Below are positions 1 to 11,622 of a stretch of 64,000 nt of DNA, one piece after another (the first letter of the stretch is position 1; each line of letters starts with the position of its first letter). A model generated the notes under the pieces. The model had not been told where the DNA came from, ran no database searches, and saw nothing but the letters and a program-made list of their open reading frames with translations. This DNA is from Histoplasma ohiense (lineage: Eukaryota > Ascomycota > Eurotiomycetes > Onygenales > Ajellomycetaceae), in the NCBI GenBank assembly GCA_017607445.1, contig JAEVHH010000004.1:6386001-6450000 (forward strand). Direction: 5' to 3'. The translations under genes and the position numbers were made by a program.

Positions 1-1255
1 CATCAATGACTGAGCACTCAGATCATAAGATTATATACAGCATTGTAGCTCAAGACTTCTACTGACTGAATATATCAAAGAATGTACACTGATTTGTATG
101 CAATTGCAATTGCTGTGGCTCAGTAACAGTATGATGCAAATGATGAAAAGAGATGTTAAAACTTCTGCCTATCTCTGAATGAATCTGATGTGATATAGCA
201 ATTAACTTTGCAGTTTCTCTATCTCAGAGTGAAGGTTCTATGAACATTCTAGTCATTGTCAATTGTCTCAGCAAAGATGTAATACTGCAACTCTGTGACA
301 GAATGAATACTGAAGTAGTTGTGAATGTCTTTATTCAGAGCTCATTCTATTGTATACACAGTTTGTCTTCATTCATTGTATCAGATAGAGACAGTCAATT
401 TGTCAGCACACTCTGAATCTGTGTATACCAGCTGTTAAGAATCAAATGAAAATTGTCAACAGTGTATCACTCAGAGACTGATGAAGTTATAGAGAGAATG
501 ATACAAATGATAAAGAATATTCTTCATAAATTCTGCAATTATATACAAGACAACTGAAGTCATCTGCTATCATATATTGAGATTGTGATTAACAGCTGAG
601 ACTCTGTCATAACAGATATAAGTTCATTCTTTCTTCTATATGAATATAATTTAGAAGTTCTAGACTTCTCTGAGAATCTCTGAGAAATCATATATATCTG
701 CAGTCTCATACAAGCAGCAGATAACATTGTAAGCAAGTTTAAGAAAGTTTGTGAATGAGCAGAAGCTTTCATGATCAGTGTTCAGCAAGATTATGAGAAT
801 CAAATAAACATCAGAAGAAGTTCTGCAACTAAATATTATATAGAAGACAAGATCTGATTAGATCTCAAAAATATAAAGACAGATTATTTCTTGTATATGC
901 TGAATTATTGTCACATCAAATATACTGTGATGAAAATGCTAGATATACATGATTATCAACTCAACATCTCATCTGACATTCACAATGTCTTTCATACAAA
1001 CCTGCTTCAATCCACAGCTGAGGATTTATTCCTCTCACAGAGAATCTTCAACTGACAGTTATCTGTCATCACAGAAGAAGATAACAAACTTGAATGAAAG
1101 ATTGAAGTGATTCTTGATGATAGAATCAACTATCACTACTGTGAATACCTTGTCAAATGAGTAGAATACAATCATTCAATCTGAGAATCTGTGTTCATCT
1201 TGAAGGATACTGCTGCTCTCAACATCTACAAGTCATCACTCATCTCAGTAGAAGA
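1..1255 (+). pseudogene. A0 pol remnant: integrase core and chromodomain
   Basis: Read through TGA, the frame gives the second half of a gypsy integrase. The block around 464-484 corresponds to the usual HPQTDG motif, with proline changed to serine and glycine to glutamate, as expected from CCN to TCN and GGN to GAN. A chromodomain-like segment (ILDDR...YLVKWxxY pattern) lies near 1,105-1,200. Several TGA stops replace tryptophan or arginine codons and some TAG/TAA stops occur. The frame runs to just before the LTR with no room for an accessory gene. It is non-functional as it stands. Confidence 0.8.
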
Positions 1256-1261
1256 GAATAA

Positions 1262-1654
1262 TATGACAGATTAGTATCTGTTAGTAGTTAACTTACACAA
1301 TCAATCTCTTCTATCTCACATTTCACACTTGTATATATTTACTGATCTTTGTTATTGCACTCTGCATTTGTGTAGTCTCTAACAATTCTTTTATGTAATC
1401 TTTTCTGTCTTATGCTCTGTGTTTGTATAGTTCTAATGATTCTTCTATGTAATTCTCAATGTTCTTTCACTCTGTACTTCACTTCATACTTTACTGTGAA
1501 GTGGCTTCTGATATTCTTCTGCTCTGATCTTCTTTCTATAAGAATTCTCTTTGTATGACCTTTTCTTCTGATCTCTTTTCTCTTTCTTTTCTAATCAATT
1601 TGTAATCTGTATTTAGAATAGTGCTAGATTGTTAATTGAAGTATGTCTGTTACA
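1262..1654 (+). repeat. 3' LTR of A0
   Basis: The LTR starts TATGACAGATTAG (a mutated TGTGACGGGTTAG) and ends CTGTTACA. At 393 bp it is the shortest family A LTR here; the others are 470, 532-534 and 597 bp. The difference lies in the number of internal copies of a roughly 63-bp subrepeat. Confidence 0.85.
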
Positions 1655-1815
1655 CTTTACATGAAATATCAAGATTTATTAGTTTCATTTCACTCATATT
1701 CTAATAATTCTAATCACTTTACACTTTCATTCTGATTCTGATCTCACTGGAAATCACATCAAGAAATGAACTGAAATCAAATCAAATCAAATCAAATATG
1801 AAATTTATGATTTCA
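1655..1815 (-). mobile_element. Terminal fragment of DNA transposon G (G2)
   Basis: About 150 bp here are the inverted complement of 2,300-2,465, the left end of G1; shared features include a TTTGATTTGATTTGATT run and a CTTTACATGAAATATC segment. It sits between the end of A0 and the A1 gag fragment. The simplest reading is a second G copy in A1 gag, into which A0 later jumped. The exact right end (about 1,810-1,816) is uncertain. Confidence 0.6.
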
Positions 1816-2294
1816 TCAATCAGTCTATACTCATCTACTTCTAGAAGTTTGTGATTGAATTTAGAAAGATAAATTGTCAATATAATATCTCTCTGATGAG
1901 TCTTATTAAATCAGTTAAACATTTTGATTTGAAGTGTAGAATCAAGAAAGAGAGAGTTGAATTATTGAAAGACTAACTCTGATATATATTGATTGTTTTA
2001 ATAGTGATTTATTCAAGATTGAAATTTCACTAACACATCATCATTCAATCTGCTATGAATATACCACACTTGATTGAATAGTAAGTCTATTGCTCATTCA
2101 TTGATATTCAGTTTAACATTTACTTTTGACTTTCATATAAAATAAAGTACTAGATTTTCTTTGTATTTATTGAGAATTGAAAGTTTCTCTCTTGAGACCT
2201 TTTTATAAAATGTGAATGTTAAAGAAATAGTGAATGTAAAAGTGTTTATCTCAGCAAATCATTGTTGCAATTCAATCATCTGTAGTGCTTACTA
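1816..2294 (-). pseudogene. A1 gag fragment
   Basis: This stretch aligns with the minus-strand gag of A2 (about 30,575-31,060) and the plus-strand gag of A4 (about 58,930-59,430). It belongs to the outer minus-strand element A1, whose 5' LTR is at 32,056-32,525. It is broken by G2 on the left and G1 on the right and is heavily A+T biased. No open frame of useful length remains. Confidence 0.75.
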
Positions 2295-3804
2295 GGCTGA
2301 CACCATGAATTTCATGTTTGATTTGATTTGATTTGATTCTAGTCCATTTCTTGACATGATTTCTAGTGAGACTAGAATTAGAATGAGAGTGTAAAATGAC
2401 TAGAATTATTAGAACATGAGTGAAATGAGACTAATAAATCTTGATATTTCATGTAAAGTAACTGACTATCAAAAATAAGAACATGATCTGAGACTGACTA
2501 TGATTTTGACTGAGGTTTGGTCCTGTTCTGATGATTATATAATACATATCTAGATATCAATCTGATGATATGATTGGTGGAGATATCACCCCTATCTAGT
2601 GCTGTCAACCAATTTGCCCCTGCCAACCTATCTACTGCTGCTAATCTATCGCCGCTGCCAATCTATCCCTCACTGCTAAGCTATCCCTCGCTGCTAAGCT
2701 ATCCCTCGCTGCTAAGCTATCACTGCTAATCTATCGCTGCCAATTTATCTACCACTGCCAATCTATCTATCGCTGCCAATCTATTGCTGCCAATCTATCT
2801 ATCACTGCTAATCTATCGCTGCTAATCTATCGCTGCTAATCTATCGCCGCTGCCAATCTATCCCTCACTGCTAAGCTATCCCTCGCTGCTAAGCTATCTA
2901 TCGCTGCTAATCTATCGCTGCCAACCTATCTATCGCTGCCAATTTATCTACCACTGCCAATCTATCTATCGCTGCTAATCTATCGCTGCTAATCTATCGC
3001 TGCTAATCTATCGCCGCTGCCAATCTATCCCTCACTGCTAAGCTATCCCTCGCTGCTAAGCTATCTATCGCTGCTAATCTATCGCTGCCAACCTATCTAT
3101 CGCTGCCAATTTATCTACCACTGCCAATCTATCTATCGCTGCTAATCTATCGCTGCCAACCTATCTACCGCGGCGAATCTATCCATCGCTGCCAATTTAT
3201 CTACCACTGTCAATCTATCTATTGCTGCTAATCTATCGCTGCTAATCTATCACTGCTAATCTATTGCTGCTAATCTATTGCTGCTGCCAATCTATCTATC
3301 ACTGCTAATCTATTGCTGCTAATCTATCACTGCTAATCTATCGCTGCCAATCTATCTACCGCGGCGAATCTATCTATTGCTGCCAACCAATCTACCACTG
3401 CCAACCTATCTATCACTGCCAATCTATTGCTGCCAATCTATCGCTGCCAATCTATCTACTGCAGTGAATCTATCTATCACTATCATTACTAGTTCAAAAT
3501 AGAACTAGAGCATAAATACACTAAACTTCTTTTGATAGATAATGATTTTTGATAACACTCATAGCATTATATCATCTATATAGAGTAAATCATGATCTCA
3601 TTTGATTCTATTTTGTAAAATGAAATCAAATGGAATCAGAATCAGCAATTTATAAGAAGAATATGATCTGAGACTAGATTTATAATATAAACAGTATAAA
3701 ATGACTAATTTAATAAACACTATATGAGATCAGAACTAAGAAATTTGATAATGAGACTGAAGAAATATTTAATCTCAGTATCATATATAATCACACAGTC
3801 AGTC
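2295..3804. mobile_element. Non-autonomous DNA transposon G1
   Basis: A 1,510-bp insertion in A1 gag is flanked on both sides by TAGTGCTTACTA (2,283-2,294 and 3,805-3,816). The uninterrupted site is visible in A3 and A4. The ends are short imperfect inverted repeats: GGCTGAC at the left, and GACTGAC as the complement of the right end. An 11-12-bp target duplication with short inverted ends suggests a Mutator-like element, but no transposase can be read. More than half of it is a minisatellite. It has no coding capacity that I can see. Confidence 0.7.
2593..3485. repeat. Minisatellite, 14-18-bp units, inside G1
   Basis: About 890 bp of tandem units such as GCTGCCAATCTATC (14 bp) and GCTGCTAAGCTATCCCTC (18 bp). 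A higher-order period of about 167 bp is visible: the marker GCCGCTGCCAATCTATCC recurs at 2,846 and 3,013. Unlike everything around it, this block keeps many CC and CG dinucleotides. Confidence 0.9.
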
Positions 3805-4055
3805 TAGTGCTTACTACTGAAGAATACTTCATAGATCTAAGTTGTTGTCTACTGTGTTCAGATGCAGTGAATGTTTGCAGAATTATTTATAATTCATTTT
3901 AATATTTAAGAATATATAATAATAAAAAAAATAAATATTTGTAGATATTCAGTTCTTTTACAGATATTATTTACAGTGTTGCAGTATTAAGTTTATTAAG
4001 CTTCTTTGTGAATACTATCTATAGTGTCATAGTTCATAGACATTTGAGTCTCTTT
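3805..4055 (-). pseudogene. A1 gag start and leader fragment
   Basis: This matches 31,060-31,295 of A2 on the same strand: the first codons of gag (the Met codon corresponds to 31,138 in A2) and the untranslated leader upstream. It ends at the TCTTT target site used by element B. The A1 leader resumes at 25,790 on the other side of B. Confidence 0.8.
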
Positions 4056-4438
4056 TGTAAGAAACCTGCACTAAGTTATCAGTGCTAGGCCGAAATTGGC
4101 AATTGCTCTAAAGATATGACATCGCTGAACATAGCACTGTCAATGTCATATCAAGTTTGAAATCAAGATATTATCTTGCCACTTGCATCATACTATGCCA
4201 TCTACATTATAGCAAAGTTCAATCTGTTTATGATACTGTGTATATAGATAGCAGCTGATTCAATCTTCTAGAGATCAATGAATCATTCTGTTTTAATTTG
4301 ATTTCTATATTCTACAATATTGATATTAATCTGAATCTTTTTTGATATATTACTGTATTATCTTCTACAACTTAATTCTTGCAGAGTCTTAAGGACTTCT
4401 TGTGATATAAGCAGCTAATTCTTATATTGCTGCTTACA
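4056..4438 (+). repeat. 5' LTR of B
   Basis: 383 bp, starting TGTAAGAAACC and ending GCTTACA; nearly identical in length and sequence to 25,402-25,784. Differences between the two are mostly C/T or G/A. The B leader continues 4,439-4,483, then is cut by D1. Confidence 0.92.
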
Positions 4439-4483
4439 GTTTGATCTGCTTGCTCTCTTACCTCTTCAAGAATTGAGTATTCT

Positions 4484-4754
4484 TGTAAGAGATGATTCTA
4501 GATATAATTATGAGAGTAGTGTGAAGTACGCATGTAGAATGTTAAGAAGATAGCAATCTCTATTATTCAAAGCTAATCACTGATCTTCTAATATCTATAA
4601 ATATCAGTGAGCATTATATAGGCGATCATTATGCTCTACAGCTGTCTATAATATCATGTACTATATTCATTCTTATTAATTCTGATGTGTTCTGTGTTCT
4701 TCTATTGCTATATAGTTATTTTCTAATATAGATATCTCTGTTGCATCTATTACA
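4484..4754 (-). repeat. 3' LTR of D1
   Basis: 271 bp on the low-coordinate side, bounded by TGTAAGAGATG and TCTATTACA. The four family D LTRs in the window are all exactly 271 bp. Confidence 0.92.
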
Positions 4755-5288
4755 ATTATCTTTTTTCTTCAAAGACCTGGTCTTCAGAGCTTCTTACTGC
4801 AATATGTGAAGTTTGTAATATATGCTGTGTTGTTGATATTGTATAAAGTTTGCAGAATCAGACTGAATTAATTGTTGAAATTAATTCTGAAGTGTTGCTG
4901 TTTCAGAAGAACATTTTTTCATTTTCAGTGTTATTGTAGTTCAATCATGATTTAGACACAACTTCTGAATCTCTTTTTCTTGATTTTTACATCAAAAAAT
5001 TGTACTCTAACAAAATCATCACCATCATCATCATCAATAATTTTTTATTTAAAAAGAATACATTAATTTATCAAATAAGATATGCTGTATTCTTCTATGT
5101 AATTTTTATTATGAAATTTGAAGTTTTGATTGTGTGATTGTGTTTTTCATTTTGAGTTGAGTTTTGTGTTGTTGTAATCTTTTTAATCAATATTGTAATA
5201 TTGATTTCAATCTTCAACATCTGTTTTTCTTTCTTGCTTCTCCTTCTTCTTAGAACAAGATCTTGGTACTAATTAAAATTATAATAGA
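4755..5288. other. D1 region upstream of the accessory gene
   Basis: 534 bp, with its counterpart at 52,734-53,276 in D2. It lies between the D 3' LTR and the start of the antisense accessory gene, so it would contain that gene's promoter and 5' leader. It includes long pyrimidine runs (about 5,190-5,255) near the proposed start. I see no coding frame in it. Confidence 0.6.
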
Positions 5289-6438
5289 ATGTCAGAACCA
5301 GCTGTTTCTGTTGCTGATTCAGAGTCTATAAAGAGTGATATACTGTCTGTCATTGAGAGCATTTGCTTGAGTTGTCTGAAGAGATTGTAGAACCCTTCAG
5401 TATATTCTTGCTTTGTGAATAATGAATGAACATACTGTCACATCTATTATATATCAAATAGAAGTTGTGCTGCTGTAAGTTTTCTTAAACTAAGATTGTT
5501 ATAAGTACTAATGAATTATAGATGTCTGAGTGCTTTCACAAAACTGATCAAACTTTGATCAATGAATTTCATAAGATGCTGCTCTCTGATGAAGTTTCAG
5601 ATGAGAGATTTATCATGTATCAAACTGTTATTATAAGATTTATACTTGACATACAGATCTATAAGAATATAGATGAAGTTCTAGAATTTTATATGAACTC
5701 TGATGATCTGTTGTCACAGCAGAGTGTGATATTTAATCATAGCAGTGTTTCAGAAAGTGTGTTTTTGTGTTCTACTATTACATCAGTGTCATTCTCACTG
5801 AGCCAAGATCTTGATACATTATTTAAGTTGATTGATAATGTAGATGAAGATGAGGAAGTGAACAGTTTCATTGAAATGTTAGAAAGAAACACAGCAATAT
5901 ATTGCTATCATTGTATTCAACATTTGACAACATTCCTCCATCATCATTGTGAGTCTGCTGAGGATTGATACAAAAAATGTAAGCACTGCTCAGTGACAAA
6001 GCACATCTGTGTTCTGATAAGTTATTATTCAAAACAGATGTTTTTATAGTATATAATATTCACTTCTATTAGATGGCAGTGAATGCTGTTGAATTGACTT
6101 AGATGATTATCAACACTGCTGAGAATCTAATTATTGCTGATGCAGATACTTCAAATATTAATGTTTTGCAGAGTGCTGTGACTGTGATGATTAAATCTTT
6201 TGCTGTGAAGATCTGAGAGATTCAACAAGACAGTTCTTCTGAGACTTCAGCTGAAATGATGATTGATGAGATTTCAGTGATTACATTGCTGATTGCAGCT
6301 TTCAAGTCATTGTTGAAATGTCATGCTTCATCAGTTGAGGAAATTCAGAATAATAAGCAGGTTTGTCTTGATGATAATTTCTCAAATAACACTGATCAAA
6401 CTGAGACAGATCTGTTTTTTAATCTCTGAGTGGAATAA
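5289..6438 (+). pseudogene. Antisense accessory gene of D1, three exons, Cys-rich
   Basis: Exons 5,289-5,474, 5,522-6,016 and 6,073-6,438 join in frame (62 + 165 + 121 codons, stop TAA). Intron 1 (47 nt) has GTAAGT, a TACTAATGA branch site and TTATAG. Intron 2 (56 nt) ends CTATTAG but its donor reads ATAAGT, explained by GGTAAG to GATAAG mutation. Exon 1 carries a Zn2Cys6-like series (C-x2-C-x11-C-x8-C, a Tyr at the expected fifth Cys, then x6-C); intron 1 follows two codons after the last Cys. Exon 2 is acidic and ends in a further Cys/His cluster. Interruptions are TGA at likely Trp positions and a few TAG. The same structure and lengths occur in D2. The family is unknown to me; a DNA-binding role is inference from the Cys spacing. 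Confidence 0.75.
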
Positions 6439-6439
6439 A

Positions 6440-9400
6440 TATATTCAGCAGTCATCATTGTCTTCTTCATTTTCATTTACTGACTGATTTCTGATAGATT
6501 TTATTAAACTGTTTCAAGTACTTCTGACTGTTCATCAAGTTTTTCTCAGATTCTCAAGAATTATCTGCATCTGTACAATCTTTTCATTTGATAAGATATT
6601 GTGTTTGACTGTGATACTGATATTTGTCTAGTATAGCTTCAACTTCTCATTTCTCTTGCATGTCTATAATTATCAATTCTGCTTGCAGGATTTGTCTGTC
6701 GTGTGTGTGATATGATTTGAGAAGGGAAACATGGAATATGAAATGAATTTCTTTATATTACAGTATAAGTTTCAGTTTGTACATCTGTGTATCATGAATA
6801 TCAATTATTTGAAAGAGACTCAAAAATTGATGATCTAGTTTGAGTGAGAATCATAAGATGGATATATTTTTTGCACACAGCATTACTCAGTCCTCTATCT
6901 TAAAGCTTTTTGATATATGACACTGATCATAATATTTTTTCTCAGCTACTTTGACAGCTTTCAGACATTCTCAGATCTTGTTCTTCATTTACTTCATTTA
7001 TTTCACTTATTTCATCACTGATTTTGACACATCTGTGCTTGGGGGTTTCACATCTATGCAAAGTTCAGTTGGTCAGCTGATCATTGCTTCAGATGATGTC
7101 ATTTTTATCAATGTGTGAAAGATGTTGTTATATGCTCATTGTGTCAGAGAAATCAATTCTATTCAATTATCTTGCTGATAGCTGCAATATGTGTGAAGAT
7201 AATGTTCAATCATCTGATTCAATCATTCTGTCTGACTGTCAGTTTGTGGGTGGAATGCTGTTGATAATTTTTGTTGAACATAGAGCAGATAACATAATGT
7301 TGATCAAAACTTGCTATTTATTAATGAATCTCAGTCATTAATAATGTTCACAGATAGGTCAAAGTTCTTTGCAATTCTTCATACAATAATGTCCACAAAT
7401 TCTTCTGCATCTAGCTCTGAAGATGTGAACACAATTATGACTCATTTGATGAATAAATCAACAAATACAACAATAGCATTATAGATTTGATCTCTCTTTT
7501 TATTATCTGACAGGCCTTCAATAAAGTTCATGCTAATTGTATGCCATTTCTTATCTGACATTGAATGTGGTTGTAGCAACCCATACAGCTTGTGCTGCAG
7601 TATCTTGACACATTGACAAACATTGCAAGTTCTCACATATTCTGCAATCTCATTGCTCATACCATGCCACAAGTACTTGCATTTGATCATTTTGATGATT
7701 TTGTCACATCCAAAATGGTCATCTTGAGAATCATTGTGGTTCATTTTCATTATTTCATGTCTTATGACTTTGTTTTGTAGTATGTAGACTTTATCATCTT
7801 TTCTGAGCAGGTCATCTTTATCTACTGCTCAGATTGAATGATTATCTATACTAGCATCACTCATCTCTAGTCTTCTGTGAAGTTCAGATGTGTTGATGTC
7901 TCTATTCTGAATCTGCAGTAAGAGTTCAATGATAGATTCAGCTACCTCTTCATAATAGACTGTCTCAGATTCAAATACTTTGATGACTAGAATCTGTGAC
8001 ATCAGAGTCTCTAAATTTAACTCTGTAACATCTGTGATCTCATTCTCATCTGCAGATGCATTCTTTATTCTGCAGAGATTGTTATCATCAATGACTACAG
8101 ACTTCTTTACTCAATAATTTTCATTAGCTTGCAGATCTTTTCACATCATCTTGACACATTGATCTAACTTTGTGTTTTCTTTTGTTTTTAGTGACTTAAA
8201 GATTCTCTTATGCAGCTTCTCTTGCAGAGTAGAGAGCTCTGTTAAGAGAGCTGTGTGTTTTACAAAATCTGAGCAATGACTTGATGCATCTGTGAGATTA
8301 TTTTTCTCAGAATGGTGCTCTATTTCAAAATCAAATGCTGAGAGCATTTCCATCCAGCAAATCTGACACTCATTTAGCTGCTTTGTTGTCATAAAGCATC
8401 AAAGGTTGACATGGTCAGATAAAACAGTTATTGAGTGTCTGCTACTATGTAAGTAGTGGTGTCATTGTCTGAAAGCTTCTACAATCAGCAACATTTCTAG
8501 ATCATATGTTTGATAACATCTTTCTGTTTCTGTGAGCTTTCTAGATCAAAACACAATTGAGTGTCAGTGATCATCATCCATTAATTGTGATATTACTGTG
8601 GTGATTGCAACATCAGATCCATCCATTTTTATACAGAGTTTTCACTGTGAATCAAAGTGGATCAACAATGATGTTTTTGTAAAGCATTCTTTTAACTGCA
8701 AAATTGCATGCTTGCAGTTTTTGTCTAACTGAACAGATGTGTTATTCTTCTCTCTTTTTATTTCATAATCTTTTAACAATTCAGTCAGGGGTGCTGTTAT
8801 TATTGAGAACTTGTATATGAATCAATGATAGAAATTGACAAATTCTAGAAATATTTGCAATTCATTTATAGTTCACAGTTCTGATCAATCTAGAATTGTG
8901 TTGACACAGCATTTCTCAACAGTAATGCTCTGCATGATAACCATAAAACTCAAAAATCCAATTTCTGTTGCATGGAATGTACACTTACTAAGTTTGGCAT
9001 ATAGTCTCCAATGCCTTAATCATTCCAGCACATTCTTAACATGGACAACATGCTTGTCAAGTGTGTTTGAATAGATTACAATATCATCAAGATAAGCCAC
9101 ACAATATACATCTAAAAGGTCACTGAGGGCTTTGTTGATATAAGATTGAAAGATCACAGGGACATTGATTAGCTCAAAAGATAAGACTAGATATTCAAAA
9201 TGTTCATATCATGTTCAAAATGCTGTTTTTCATTCATTCTCTGTTCATATGCAAATTCTGTGATATGTGTCTCTAAGGTTCAGTTGTGTATATATTTTGG
9301 CATCTGCTAATCTATCAAGTATTTCACTTATCAAGAACAGTGAATATCAATTCTTGACTGTTATTTCATTTAATCCTTGATAATCTACACAAAGATGCAG

Positions 9401-11240
9401 GGTTTCATTTTTCTTTGATGTGAATAATACTGGCACATCAGCTGAGCTCTTGGATGGATGTATTCAATTCTTCTCTAACATCTTTTCAATATATTCTCAG
9501 AGAACAGAGAGTTCTTGAGGTGATAAATTATATATCAATTGATATGAGAGTTCCTTGCCAGGTTTGAGATCTATAGCATGATCATGAGATGTATATTTTG
9601 TGTCAGATATGTCTTCTCAGAATACATCTAGATAATCTTTATAATCATCTGAGATATTTGACTCAGTTGCTGCATTCACAGCTCATAATGATAAGACAGT
9701 GAATATAATATTACCATCATCAATTAGTGTTGCAAATTCTTTGACAGTATTCAGATGCATATGATTAATATTTGATGCTTTTCTATAGATTCAGCATCTT
9801 CACACTCAATTGATATCAGAGTTTGCAGCTTTCAACCACAGCATGCTCAAAATTACATCATATCTGCTAATATCAGCTTCTTTGAAATGGTGGAATTCTT
9901 CTTGAAGAATATATTTGTCATTGATAATCTTCATTGCAGCTCTTTGTTGTTCATATAATTTAATCTTATGATTATCAACTGCTTCCACTACTTTTGGTTT
10001 ACCTTCTGTCTTTGAGAAATATTTTGATGCTCAAGCATGGGATACAAAGTTCACATCCACATCAGAATCCACTAGCATCCACACCATCGACCATCCCACT
10101 TCCATCAGTATTCATATATTCATTGTCAATAACCATTTATCTCACAGTCTAGTTGTTCATATTTCCAATGCAGTAGCTGCTTCTATAATTGAGATTGTTG
10201 ATTTTTTGTTTGTTGAACTTGATTGCACTTTTCAGAGTGTAACATTCAACAATCATTTGCAATATGACTCTTCTTATGACAGTGAGAACACTTCTTCATT
10301 CAGTTATATTTATCTTTCTTGATTTGTTCAGTTGAATCTGTTTGTTTCTCTTGTTTTCTCTTGTTCTGACAGTTGCTAGATTTATCAGAATGATGCTGAT
10401 TCTCTATGAATATTGCAGATCTTTCTTTGCAAATAGCATGCTGTTGCTTCAGCATATTTTCCTTGAGAGTCTGTAGAGTTTGAAGCAACTCTTTATAGTT
10501 CTGAAATTCTTGATTTCAACAGTCAAGTTCAGTGTATAGTATCTTCAACATCTTACTACACAAGTTATCCATTCTTTGTTCTTTGCTATATGAGGGTAAG
10601 TAGTATTCTCAGTCTTCAAGATATTTAGAGAAATTGTGTATCAATTGTCATTCTTGTTGCTTCACATCTTGAAACTTTTGACTCATCAATCAGCACTGAT
10701 TCTGTGGATTGTTAATTTGCATTTCTAGATGTGATAGTATATTGTCAAAAGTCAACAGTGTTGCTCCTCCACATCTCTTATACAATGATACAAAATTCAG
10801 TCATTTCTGCTTAATATGGGTATCAAGATAGAGTTTAGCATCATTTATGTTATGTTCTTTCTTTTGATAATAGCAGTGGTGGTGTGTAAAGAGAGTCAAT
10901 ATGTGATTTTTATAGTTCTTGAATTCTAACATATTTTTTTCTTGATAATAGTTCTTAATCTCTAACCTTGATGGTGTTTCATTATCATTGTCAGTATCAT
11001 TTGCAGATTGATTTTGTGGTGATTCTGTGATGATATTCTGAGTTAATTGAGACTCAATAAGAGTATCTTCATGAATCTGCACTTTCAACTCATTGAGCTG
11101 CTGTTGTGCATGCAAAATAGCTAATTGCTGCTCTCATTCATGGATTTGATTGTTCAACTGTTGCAAGTGCGCATTGTGATCATTGAAGGCAGTAGAGGAT
11201 TCAGATTGGTTTTCAAGAGATCTTGCATGTGTTGAGATTA
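6440..11240 (-). pseudogene. D1 gag-pol remnant
   Basis: Read leftwards with TGA readthrough: gag from about 11,240; CCHC knuckle near 10,240-10,290; protease near 10,050; RT about 9,650-9,000 with YLDD codons intact at 9,083-9,094; RNase H about 8,800-8,300; integrase with a zinc-binding HHCC part at 7,560-7,740 (H-x7-H and C-x2-C visible); integrase core about 7,550-7,050; chromodomain about 6,525-6,690. The longest open pieces are about 100 codons. Most breaks are TGA at Trp or Arg positions. The 3' end of pol converges on the 3' end of the accessory gene. Confidence 0.85.
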
Positions 11241-11346
11241 TCTTGTGTGTTTTAACTAACATTGCATGTTTTAACTAATGTTGCATGCTTTATTGTAGAT
11301 GTGTGTAACAACAGACCACTCAAACAAAGTTTAGAGTGATTAGAAT

Positions 11347-11617
11347 TGTAAGAGATGATTCTAGATGTAATTATGAGAGTAATGTGAAGTACATATATAG
11401 AATGTTAAGAAGATAGCAATCTCTATTATTCAAAGCTAATCACTGATCTTCTAACATCTACAGATATCAGCAAGCATTATATAGGCGACTACCACACCCT
11501 ACAGCTGCCTATGATGCCATGTGCTATGTTCATTCTTATTAATTCTGGCGTGTTCTGTGTTCTTCTATCGCCACATAGCTATTTCTTAATATAGATATCT
11601 CCGTTGCGTCTATTACA
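11347..11617 (-). repeat. 5' LTR of D1
   Basis: 271 bp, TGTAAGAGATG...TCTATTACA, the partner of 4,484-4,754. Several CG pairs survive here (for example near 11,487 and 11,606), so it is less mutated than the internal region. Confidence 0.92.
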
Positions 11618-11622
11618 ATTCT

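Larger units (their letters stand above)
1..1654 (+). mobile_element. Ty3/gypsy family A copy A0, 3' part
   Basis: This is the downstream part of a family A gypsy element that enters from the left edge. It aligns base for base with 62,240-63,870 of copy A4: integrase, chromodomain, a purine-rich tract and the 3' LTR. The element ends at the TTACA terminus at 1,654. The next bases, CTTTA, begin a piece of DNA transposon G, so A0 probably inserted into a G copy; the other flank lies outside the window, so the TSD cannot be checked. Confidence 0.85.
4484..11617 (-). mobile_element. Ty3/gypsy element D1 (minus), nested in B
   Basis: 7,134 bp with 271-bp LTRs. Target duplication ATTCT at 4,479-4,483 and 11,618-11,622, in the B leader just before gag. 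Gag-pol runs leftwards from about 11,240 to 6,440. A spliced gene on the opposite strand occupies 5,289-6,438, between pol and the 3' LTR. It is the uninterrupted equivalent of D2 and shows the empty site of the LINE present in D2. Confidence 0.93.

Noticed and set aside
2593..3485. CRISPR-like array
   Set aside because: Units are 14-18 bp with no constant repeat separated by unique spacers; it is a minisatellite in a fungal transposon.
5979..6072. Intron in the D1 accessory gene starting at GTAAGC (5,979)
   Set aside because: D2 has GCAAGC there and the following frame would be closed; a donor at 6,017, mutated from GTAAGT, gives an open frame in both copies.
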